From Gammaproteobacteria bacterium (lineage in GTDB: Bacteria; Pseudomonadota; Gammaproteobacteria; Enterobacterales; Aeromonadaceae), in NCBI GenBank assembly GCA_018222825.1, contig JAAEZO010000006.1, positions 1 through 43,878 of the forward strand: 43,878 bases of DNA. Direction: 5' to 3'. A program made the translations under genes and the position numbers. Each line of letters starts with the position of its first letter. Within the stretch, counting starts at the first letter, position 1. Positions 33,608-40,577 of this stretch are shown here, one piece after another. The notes under the pieces were generated by a model. That model searched no databases and was not told the origin of the DNA. It saw nothing but the letters and a program-made list of their open reading frames with translations.

Positions 33608-34498
33608 ATGTTGCCGGAATTCAAGATTACGCAGCTGCGTCACTTCGTCTGGGTGGCCGAGCTGAAAGGCTTTCATGTGGCCGCCGAAAAGGCGCATCGA
33701 ACCCAGCCGGCCATCTCTCTTTCTATTCGCGATCTGGAAAACAAGCTGGGTGAGGCGCTGTTCGAGAAGCGCAACAGCCGCTCCGCCAAGACCGAGCTGA
33801 CGCCTTTCGGCAAACAGTTCCTGCCCAGGGCCAAGGAGCTGATTGCCCACCACGATCGCATCGCCGAAGACATGGCGTTGCTGGTCGAGCACAAGACCGG
33901 CCATCTGCGGCTGGCTTCGGTGCCGTCCATCGCCAGCCGCTTTCTACCCGAGCTGTTGATGAACTTTATCGGTGACAGTGAACTGTACGTCAGCGTGTTT
34001 GACGATAACTCGGGTGCCGTGCTGAAAATGGTGGAAAACCAGCAGGTGGACTTCGGTATCGCCAGCCTGTTCGACGAGCATGACCAGAGCGAAAAGCACT
34101 TTACTCCGGTGTGGGAAGATAAATTAGGCGTGGTGTGTCCTCATGACCATCCTCTGGCCAGCCACAGCGAATTGCACTGGCAGGCGCTGCAGCAATACCG
34201 ACTCATCAGTAACGGCACTTCCCGTCTGCTGGAAGGCAGCGAGGCGGAATCCCTGCTGGCTCACTCCCAGTACTACATCTCCAACATGATCTCGCTGGTC
34301 GCCATGCTGGAAGCCGGCTTCGGCATCACCACGCTGCCCTGGTACGCCTTTCCACAGGGCAATACCCGGCTGACGTTTATCCCGTTGCATACCCCGGTGA
34401 TCACACGCCGCATCGGCATCATTCGGCTGAACAACAAGTCTCTGCCCCCGCCGGCCCAGGCGCTGGTCGACTTCATTCTGGCCAGTCGACAAGACTGA
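33608..34498 (+). CDS. LysR family transcriptional regulator
   Basis: The 296-residue protein has an N-terminal winged helix-turn-helix (FKITQLRHFVWVAELKGF, then AAEKAHRTQPAISLSIRDLE, residues 5-50) and a C-terminal periplasmic-binding-like effector domain. It is divergent from the ALDH-dipeptidase-BCCT-RidA operon and 95 bases from it, so it probably controls that operon in response to the imported compound. ATG 33608 follows AAGGAAG. A matching dyad upstream of the 573-residue gene suggests it also controls that unit. Confidence 0.93.
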   Translation: MLPEFKITQLRHFVWVAELKGFHVAAEKAHRTQPAISLSIRDLENKLGEALFEKRNSRSAKTELTPFGKQFLPRAKELIAHHDRIAEDMALLVEHKTGHLRLASVPSIASRFLPELLMNFIGDSELYVSVFDDNSGAVLKMVENQQVDFGIASLFDEHDQSEKHFTPVWEDKLGVVCPHDHPLASHSELHWQALQQYRLISNGTSRLLEGSEAESLLAHSQYYISNMISLVAMLEAGFGITTLPWYAFPQGNTRLTFIPLHTPVITRRIGIIRLNNKSLPPPAQALVDFILASRQD

Positions 34499-34848
34499 GT
34501 TACCGCTCCCTGCCGGCTCCACGTCGGCAGGAATAACACCACCATAATCTGCTCCAGATCTCATTTTTGTTAATTATCTTTCCTGATAAAGCGGTCATAT
34601 ATTCACATCTACATCAGTATTTATGCGCCCTGTTAGCATATCGATAAACTTTACTTATCAATTGATATATCCATTTAACTTGTCTGGTTTTGTTGCCGTG
34701 CCCGATGATGCGCTCCATGAGGCAGGAAGTGGGCCAATCATTCGAGACGGAAATCGGGTGTGCTCCGCTTCCGGACCCTGTGTCGTGTCGGGCGGCGAGT
34801 CCGAACCATGGCCAACAAGGACATGTAGCAATTATCGAGGGTAGAAAC
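34499..34848. promoter_or_regulatory. Leader region of the 573-residue/DUF3726 operon
   Basis: The 350-base gap holds no supported gene. Its left half is AT-rich and carries TTATC-N6-GATAA (34574-34589) and the dyad GATAA-N7-TTATC (34643-34659), identical in arms and spacing to the one at lysR. The right half is GC-rich. An upstream in-frame extension of the next gene into this region starts without a ribosome-binding site and is rejected. Confidence 0.5.
34643..34659. promoter_or_regulatory. Second GATAA-N7-TTATC dyad
   Basis: GATAA (34643-34647) and TTATC (34655-34659) flank ACTTTAC. It has the same arms and spacing as 33591-33607 and fits a T-N11-A LysR box. It lies about 190 bases upstream of the start at 34849. 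Confidence 0.55.
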
Positions 34849-36570
34849 ATGATGAGGTTAGCTGCGATCAAAGCCTCCCTGCGGGGGCCGAATGCACTGC
34901 CGCTGCGACCCGTTGAGCAGGTGATGGATCTGGAACGGCTGGGTGCCATGCATCAGAGTCGGTTGAGTTTCATGCGCATACTGGTGCGCCGCATCATGCT
35001 GGAACGCTGGCAGATAGGTACGGTACGTCAGGACTTGTGTGCCGACGGTTATGGTACCGTGATTTATGAAATCAACACCCCTCAGGGCCTGTTCAGCTTC
35101 GTCATTTTTTCCGATTACCTGAGCCCCGAAGAACGTAACGACAGGGTCATCGCCAGCAAGTGGGATCTGACCATGGCGCTGGTGGAAGGCCGGGTCGAAG
35201 ACGAGTATCTGGCGTTTTTGCGCCAGAATGTGCCCCTGCAGGAGGCCGGAAGAGTCGACTCGCGGGTATTCGTGCTGTCTCGAGCCAATCGCAGTGCCCG
35301 TAACTTCGATTATGTGGTGGACCAGCTGGCCAAAGGCGAACAGCCCGATGTGACCAAGATTGCCAAAGTCGGTTACCTCTATCGTACCACCGCCGTCTAT
35401 GGCAGCGGCAAGCTGGGCATGGCCGACTGGGACAAGGTCAGCAGCCGTTATCCGGACTTTGCCCGTCCCTTTGCCGCCGAAATGTTTGCCTGTCTGATGC
35501 TGAGAAATTTCAGCCTGCTGCAGGTGGAACATATCGCCCAAAGCCGTAATCCGCAGCAATACAACCCCATGCAGCCGAACATCAAACGCTACTTCGGCAT
35601 CGGCAACTCCACCGGTCTGGGCATGGCGCCGTATCTGATCAATCACCCCATGCTGATCAATCAATGGGTAGAGATGCGCGAGCTGGGGCTGGCGCTGGTG
35701 CGTAGCCTGGGTTTTATCGACGAGCCGGTGCGCCGCCAGTTTGACACCCTGCTGGCCCGTAGCGCCCAACACATGGCTGAAACCCTGACCGAAGATCCCT
35801 GGCAGACCGAGAACAACCGGCGAGTGATTGAAGATCTGGCGGCCCTGCAGCAAGAGGCCACTCGCTCCCTGACCGACTGGAATACCCTGCTGGCCTGGAG
35901 CGAGCAACATTGCTCGCTGCAGGGACAGGAGTTACTGGTCTCCGTGCTGCTGGAGTTGTACCCGCAACTGGTGGACGGACTCGATGACTATTATTGCGTG
36001 GAAGAGTTTCTCGATCTGGATCCGCTGATGCCGCTGCAGAAGCTGAAGGAAGTGATAGAGCGCCGCTACGACTGGACGCTGAAAATCGACTTCGGCAAGG
36101 AGGGTGCGCGGGACATTTTCTGGTATCGCTCGGAAGAAAAAATGGAGCCTCGCCTGGGTGAATGCGCCCTCGACAGCGGCAAGGAAAAACAGATGGCGCT
36201 GGGCGTGGGGTACGCCGTCTATAAATGTTACGAGCAGCTGTGTGCCTATATAGAAGAATATCCGCAGCACACCACGGCCCGCTTCATGGTGGCCAGGCCC
36301 AAGCTGCGCGGCATAGTGCGCCGCATCCAGAGCATGGACCGGTGTGTGTATGGCGACATTCAGGCCAACCTGCTGGCGCGGGACATACTGCCCATGCATC
36401 TGTTGCGCTGCAAGCTGTCTTTTTTCGGGGTCAGCAAGTTCGATCCGCGCTCCAAACTGTGGGTACGCAATACCATGTATCAGGGCGCGCCCTTGCTGGA
36501 AGACATCGGAAAAATCTATAACGACGACTGGTTTATGCCGCTGGCACCGACACAGGAAGGAGACAGCTGA
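34849..36570 (+). CDS. Unrecognised 573-residue cytoplasmic protein, partner of DUF3726
   Basis: I do not recognise the family. From ATG 34849 (GAGGG at 34837-34841, 7 bases upstream) the product is soluble, with no signal or membrane segment. Visible conserved-looking stretches include YGTVIYEINTPQGLFSFVIF, MQPNIKRYFGIGNSTGLGMA near residue 240, and DIFWYRSEEKMEPRLGEC near residue 420. The region rich in Gly and aromatics around GIGNSTGLGMAPYLINHP might bind a cofactor or ligand, but this is speculation. The stop shares a base with the DUF3726 ATG (TGATG), so the two proteins are probably made together and may form a complex. Confidence 0.7.
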   Translation: MMRLAAIKASLRGPNALPLRPVEQVMDLERLGAMHQSRLSFMRILVRRIMLERWQIGTVRQDLCADGYGTVIYEINTPQGLFSFVIFSDYLSPEERNDRVIASKWDLTMALVEGRVEDEYLAFLRQNVPLQEAGRVDSRVFVLSRANRSARNFDYVVDQLAKGEQPDVTKIAKVGYLYRTTAVYGSGKLGMADWDKVSSRYPDFARPFAAEMFACLMLRNFSLLQVEHIAQSRNPQQYNPMQPNIKRYFGIGNSTGLGMAPYLINHPMLINQWVEMRELGLALVRSLGFIDEPVRRQFDTLLARSAQHMAETLTEDPWQTENNRRVIEDLAALQQEATRSLTDWNTLLAWSEQHCSLQGQELLVSVLLELYPQLVDGLDDYYCVEEFLDLDPLMPLQKLKEVIERRYDWTLKIDFGKEGARDIFWYRSEEKMEPRLGECALDSGKEKQMALGVGYAVYKCYEQLCAYIEEYPQHTTARFMVARPKLRGIVRRIQSMDRCVYGDIQANLLARDILPMHLLRCKLSFFGVSKFDPRSKLWVRNTMYQGAPLLEDIGKIYNDDWFMPLAPTQEGDS

Positions 36571-37319
36571 TGCAGGTCTCGATGAATGAACTGAAGGCGG
36601 CGCTGCGCCGCTGTTTCGAGTCGGCCGGTTACTTCGTGGGCAACTATGAAGATGCCGCCAACATGGTGTTGTGGCTGGAAAAGCACGGCCTCAACGGGCT
36701 GGAAGAACTGAAGCGGGCGCTGCCCTATATCGGTATGGATACCAACAAGCCGCTGAGTACCGTGGTTTATGAAGACAGCACCTCGGCCATTATCGACAGC
36801 AACGGCCGCAGCGCCCTGAACTGCATCGCGGCTTCGGTGGATCTGGCTCACGCCAAGGCGCTGGAAAGCGGCATCGCCACCATTACCGTGCACAACTGCC
36901 ACAACCGCATGTTTGCGCTCAAAGCACTGACCGACTGTGGCCGACGCGGCATCAGCGTCACCGCCTACTGGCAGAATGGCAGCAAGACGGTGAAGGAATA
37001 CGCCGCGGCCATCAAGGCCGGCGAGCGTTATCCCAGCTTCAGCGAGGCGGCCACCACTCTGGTGACCAGCCCGGATGAACCCCAGGCGCTGACCATCGTC
37101 TGCAGCTCGCGGGTGGATCTGGCCGGATCGCTGCAGCGATCCAAGGGCAACCGCAACGCCCGCTACATGAGCCCCGAGCTGCTGGCCGAGAACAAGGAAT
37201 ACATCATCGACAACGGCATCGAAATTGACGAGCCGTTGTGGGCCGAGATCAACCGTCTCGGTACCGGTATTCTGGTGGAAAACAGCGAACGTTCCCGTCA
37301 GGGAGCCGGTAGCCGGTAA
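36570..37319 (+). CDS. DUF3726 domain protein
   Basis: The 249-residue protein matches DUF3726, beginning MQVSMNELKAALRRCFE. The segment ITVHNCHNRMFALKALTDCG, followed by RRGISVTAYWQNG, resembles the active-site region of the malate/lactate dehydrogenase Ldh_2 (YlbC/MdlD) family, which carries a His-Tyr or His-Phe pair there. The N-terminal helix, EDAANMVLWLEKHGLNGLEEL, also fits that family's N-terminal domain. A relation to NAD(P)-dependent 2-oxo-acid or imine reductases is my inference. It is coupled to the preceding gene and ends the + strand operon, with a strong hairpin 46 bases beyond. Confidence 0.8.
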   Translation: MQVSMNELKAALRRCFESAGYFVGNYEDAANMVLWLEKHGLNGLEELKRALPYIGMDTNKPLSTVVYEDSTSAIIDSNGRSALNCIAASVDLAHAKALESGIATITVHNCHNRMFALKALTDCGRRGISVTAYWQNGSKTVKEYAAAIKAGERYPSFSEAATTLVTSPDEPQALTIVCSSRVDLAGSLQRSKGNRNARYMSPELLAENKEYIIDNGIEIDEPLWAEINRLGTGILVENSERSRQGAGSR

Positions 37320-37364
37320 CGTCATCAAGTATTGACTGCCGTTTCAAGGTAACTGGGCCATCTC

Positions 37365-37404
37365 CATCATGGGCGCCGTGACTCAACTCATGGCGCCCAT
37401 GATG
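37365..37404. terminator. Long hairpin after the DUF3726 gene
   Basis: CATCATGGGCGCC (37365-37377) pairs perfectly with 37392-37404, and the stem can extend by one wobble and three more pairs. There is no T-run, so it may be a rho-dependent or processing structure, or an operator. Confidence 0.55.
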
Positions 37405-37490
37405 CTCGAAGATGCTCCCCGTTAGCTCTTCCCGCCGTTCTATCTTTCCCCCGTGCTAGACTGCCCGTCATTTTCTTCCGGATATTGTTC

Positions 37491-38231
37491 ATGCTGTACT
37501 CTCCCGCTGATCTGCTGGCGCTGTTGATCGTGACCGGCGGTATTGTGGTGCAGGCCTGGGTGGGTATCGGCTTTGGTCTGCTGGCCGCGCCCTTGCTGTA
37601 TCTGATCGATCCCGCCTATGTACCCGGCCCCGTACTGGTGCTGGGCTGGATGTTGTCTATCGTGGTGGTGCTCAAACAGCGGCACTCGCTCAACTGGCGG
37701 CGGGTGTTGCCCGCCATTGCGGCGCGTCTGCCCGGTTCCTGGTGCGGCGCCCTGTTGCTGGTAAGTATCGCCTCCTGGCAATTGAGCCTGTTTTTTGGCA
37801 CGGCGCTGCTGCTGGCGGTCTGGTTGAGCCTACGACGCTATGGGCTGGCGCTGACTCCGGTCAACCTGACGGTAGCTGGGTTTTTCTCCGGTGTGCTGGG
37901 CACCGCCACCTCGGTCGGCGGTCCGCCGATGGCCTTGCTTTATCAGCACCAGTCACGGTTGACGACCCGCAACGAAATTGCCGCTTTTTTCCTGATCGGC
38001 ACGCCGTTGTCGGTACTGATGCTGTTGCTGAGCGGCGGCCCGGCCTTGCTTGGCCTGCCGTTGATCCTGAAGATGATACCCGGCGTTCTGCTGGGCTTCT
38101 GGTTGTCGCGGCGGCTTGAAAGGGTATTTCAGAAAGACAGCGCTCGACCGGCAATCTTGCTGATTTCCGCCCTGTCGGCACTGGTGGTGCTGTGGCAGGG
38201 CATCACCGCCGCTCCCTTTTTTAACAACTGA
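37491..38231 (+). CDS. TSUP (TauE/SafE) family sulfite-exporter-like membrane protein
   Basis: The 246-residue protein has about eight hydrophobic segments arranged in two similar halves. The first half has IVVQAWVGIGFGLLAAPLLY followed by IDPAYVPGP, and the second has GFFSGVLGTATSVGGPPMAL, both typical of TSUP carriers. Members move sulfur- or carboxylate-containing anions; the substrate here is unknown. I use ATG 37491; a TTG two codons earlier is possible but no better supported by a ribosome-binding site. It precedes pncC in the same direction with a 91-base gap. Confidence 0.85.
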   Translation: MLYSPADLLALLIVTGGIVVQAWVGIGFGLLAAPLLYLIDPAYVPGPVLVLGWMLSIVVVLKQRHSLNWRRVLPAIAARLPGSWCGALLLVSIASWQLSLFFGTALLLAVWLSLRRYGLALTPVNLTVAGFFSGVLGTATSVGGPPMALLYQHQSRLTTRNEIAAFFLIGTPLSVLMLLLSGGPALLGLPLILKMIPGVLLGFWLSRRLERVFQKDSARPAILLISALSALVVLWQGITAAPFFNN

Positions 38232-38322
38232 GTCGACTGCCGGCGGCAATGGTTGGCGCGGCCTGCCCGCATCGGCATAATAACCGCCTGCTTTCGACAC
38301 AAATGAGCCCGGGGAGGGCGCT

Positions 38323-38817
38323 TTGAATCTGACGACACTGGCACAACAACTGGGCGACGCCTTGCTGAGTCGGGGGCTGACGGTGACCACGGCCGAATCC
38401 TGTACCGGGGGGGGCATTGCCTGTACCATCACCGATATTGCCGGCAGTTCGGCCTGGTTCGAGCGGGGCTTTGTGACCTACTCCAATGCGGCCAAGAGCG
38501 AGATGCTGGGCGTCGATCCCGCGCTTATCGAGCGCGATGGCGCCGTTAGCGAGGCGGTGGTCATTGCCATGGCCAAAGGCGCCTGTGCGGTGGCCGGCGA
38601 CTCACTCGGAGTGGCGGTCAGTGGTGTCGCCGGGCCCGGTGGCGGCAGCCCGGAAAAACCGGTCGGCACCGTCTGGCTGGCCTGCTATCTGGCGGCGGCG
38701 GACAAAACCCATTGTCGCCTGCTGCAGCTTGAGGGTGATCGGCTTGCCATACGCCGGCAAACCATTGCGGCGGCGCTGCAGGATTGTCTGGCCCTGTTGG
38801 CTGCTTCACGGACTTGA
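38323..38817 (+). CDS. pncC: Nicotinamide-nucleotide amidohydrolase PncC (CinA C-terminal domain)
   Basis: PncC converts NMN to nicotinate mononucleotide in the pyridine nucleotide cycle. The 164-residue protein has AESCTGGGIA (residues 24-33), FVTYSNAAKSEMLGV, GAVSEAVVIAMAKGA and SGVAGPGGGSPEKPVGTVW, all hallmarks of the CinA C-terminal domain. The likely start is TTG 38323, preceded by the strong purine-rich GGGGAGGG at 38311-38318. A run of eight G lies in the GGG codons at 38407-38414. The pncC-recA order is conserved in gammaproteobacteria. Confidence 0.93.
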   Translation: MNLTTLAQQLGDALLSRGLTVTTAESCTGGGIACTITDIAGSSAWFERGFVTYSNAAKSEMLGVDPALIERDGAVSEAVVIAMAKGACAVAGDSLGVAVSGVAGPGGGSPEKPVGTVWLACYLAAADKTHCRLLQLEGDRLAIRRQTIAAALQDCLALLAASRT

Positions 38818-38837
38818 TACTGTACGAATAACCAGTA
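38818..38837. promoter_or_regulatory. LexA-binding SOS box of recA
   Basis: TACTG-N10-CAGTA (38818-38837), containing CTG-N10-CAG, matches the LexA consensus and lies 50 bases upstream of the recA ATG. It begins at the pncC stop. It predicts SOS induction of recA and, by read-through, recX. Confidence 0.92.
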
Positions 38838-38887
38838 TACTCAACCTTATATTTTTCGACGCATTAGCTTAATCAGCGGAGCTCCTC

Positions 38888-39958
38888 ATGGATCAGAACA
38901 AAGAAAAAGCCTTGGCTGCGGCCCTGGGTCAGATTGAAAAGCAATTTGGCAAAGGCTCTATCATGCGGCTGGGCGACAACAAGGCGCTGAATATCGAGGC
39001 AATCTCCACCGGCTCTCTGTCGCTGGATATCGCCCTGGGTATCGGCGGTCTGCCCACCGGTCGTATTGTCGAGATCTATGGTCCCGAGTCTTCCGGTAAA
39101 ACCACCCTGACCCTGCAGGTCATTGCCGAGGCACAGCGTGCCGGCAAGGTCTGTGCCTTCGTGGATGCGGAGCATGCGCTGGATCCGCAGTATGCGGGCA
39201 AGCTGGGGGTCAACGTCGACGATTTGCTGGTATCCCAGCCGGATACCGGTGAGCAGGCGCTGGAAATCTGCGACATGCTGGTGCGCTCCGGTGCCGTTGA
39301 CGTCATCATCGTCGACTCGGTGGCGGCGCTGACGCCACGCGCCGAAATTGAAGGCGAAATGGGCGACTCCCACGTGGGTCTGCAGGCACGTTTGATGTCG
39401 CAGGCGCTGCGCAAGCTGACCGGTAACATCAAGAGCGCCAACTGCCTGGTGATCTTCATCAACCAGATCCGCATGAAAATCGGCGTCATGTTCGGCAGCC
39501 CCGAAACCACCACGGGTGGTAACGCGCTCAAGTTCTACGCTTCTGTTCGTCTGGACATTCGTCGTATCGGTGCCATCAAGGAAGGTGACGAAGTCATCGG
39601 CAACGAAACCCGGGTCAAGGTGGTCAAGAACAAGGTGGCGCCGCCGTTCAAGCAGGCCGAGTTCCAGATCGTGTACGGCGCCGGTATCTCGAAGGAAGGC
39701 GAGCTGATCGAGCTGGGCGTCAAGCACAAGCTGGTAGAAAAAGCCGGTGCCTGGTACAGCTATAAAGGCAACAAGATAGGTCAGGGCAAGGCCAACTCGA
39801 TGAAATACCTGTTGGAGCATAAAGACATCTCCGACGAAATCGAGCTGCAGCTGCGCCAGATGCTGCTGCTGGCACCAGGCTCAGCCAAGGATGAAGCGAT
39901 AGCCAAAGGCGAGGCGCTGGCCGAGCTGGATGGCCCGGACAACAACGAAGAGTTTTAA
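38888..39958 (+). CDS. recA: Recombinase RecA
   Basis: RecA forms filaments on single-stranded DNA, drives strand exchange and stimulates LexA self-cleavage. The 356-residue protein has [20 protein letters not shown] at the N terminus, Walker [10 protein letters not shown] near residue 67, Walker B-like [10 protein letters not shown], the L1/L2 loop regions ([29 protein letters not shown]) and an acidic C-terminal tail. A GGAGCTCCTC site is upstream of the ATG. A LexA box controls it, and a clear terminator follows with recX just beyond. Confidence 0.98.
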   Translation: MDQNKEKALAAALGQIEKQFGKGSIMRLGDNKALNIEAISTGSLSLDIALGIGGLPTGRIVEIYGPESSGKTTLTLQVIAEAQRAGKVCAFVDAEHALDPQYAGKLGVNVDDLLVSQPDTGEQALEICDMLVRSGAVDVIIVDSVAALTPRAEIEGEMGDSHVGLQARLMSQALRKLTGNIKSANCLVIFINQIRMKIGVMFGSPETTTGGNALKFYASVRLDIRRIGAIKEGDEVIGNETRVKVVKNKVAPPFKQAEFQIVYGAGISKEGELIELGVKHKLVEKAGAWYSYKGNKIGQGKANSMKYLLEHKDISDEIELQLRQMLLLAPGSAKDEAIAKGEALAELDGPDNNEEF

Positions 39959-39963
39959 TCAAC

Positions 39964-39991
39964 AGGCCGGGATTTCCCGGCCTTTGTTTTT
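39964..39991 (+). terminator. Terminator between recA and recX
   Basis: AGGCCGGG (39964-39971) and CCCGGCCT (39976-39983) form a perfect 8-bp stem with an ATTT loop and a T-rich tail to 39991. As in E. coli, partial read-through would give low recX expression. Confidence 0.92.
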
Positions 39992-40011
39992 ATCGGTATT
40001 GTTAACAGAAC

Positions 40012-40473
40012 ATGATGGAACCACCACTTACCCCTCAGCAGCTGTGGGATTGCGCCCTCAGGCTGCTGTCCCGCCGGGATCACAGCCGTCGCGAGCTGGG
40101 CCAGAAACTGCGTCAACGGCAGTTTGATGCCGAGCTAATCGAGCTGGCGCTGGACAAGCTGGAGCAGCAGCAGTGGCTGTGCGACAGTCGCTTTGCCGTG
40201 GTGCAGGTACGCCAGCATATCTTCAGAAAGCACGGCCCGTTGCGCATTCGTGTCGAACTGCAGCGCAAGGGCGTGACTCAAGGCGATATCGAACAGGCAC
40301 TGGCAGAGGAAGAGCCGGACTGGTTCGAGCTGGCGCTGGCCTGTTATCGGTCTCGCTTCGCGTTTGCCGAACGGCTGGATATCAAGGAAAAGGCCAAACG
40401 CGTGCGTTATCTGCAGAGCCGGGGCTTCACTTCAGACCAGGTTCGCTACGCCCTGGAAACGCCACCGGAGTAG
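40012..40473 (+). CDS. recX: Regulatory protein RecX
   Basis: RecX binds RecA filaments and limits RecA activity. The 153-residue protein is rich in Arg, Gln and Leu with the three-helix repeats of the family: LLSRRDHSRRELGQKLRQRQF near residue 18, RQHIFRKHGPLRIRVELQRKG near 65, and a C-terminal RVRYLQSRGFTSDQVRYAL repeat. Two tandem ATG codons (40012, 40015) are possible starts. It lies 53 bases after the recA stop, past the terminator. Confidence 0.93.
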   Translation: MMEPPLTPQQLWDCALRLLSRRDHSRRELGQKLRQRQFDAELIELALDKLEQQQWLCDSRFAVVQVRQHIFRKHGPLRIRVELQRKGVTQGDIEQALAEEEPDWFELALACYRSRFAFAERLDIKEKAKRVRYLQSRGFTSDQVRYALETPPE

Positions 40474-40511
40474 TCCTTTCTGTCCCGCCGCTGCAAGGCG
40501 CGTTTTACATT

Positions 40512-40541
40512 AGCCCGGATACCTTTTAAATTATCCGGGTT
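40512..40541. promoter_or_regulatory. Palindrome in the alaS leader
   Basis: CCCGGATA (40514-40521) and TATCCGGG (40532-40539), extendable by two weaker pairs, flank a 10-base AT-rich loop 37 bases before alaS. No T-run follows. E. coli AlaRS represses its own gene by binding a palindrome at its promoter, so an operator is possible; termination of recX is the alternative. Confidence 0.5.
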
Positions 40542-40577
40542 AACGCCTATGAACCCAGCAATAGAACAGGATTATCC

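Noticed and set aside
28685-37319. Extension of the mobile element to include the metabolic cluster up to pncC
   Set aside because: The attR and the displaced mutS start lie at 28673-28714, and the sequence beyond is GC-rich like the chromosome.
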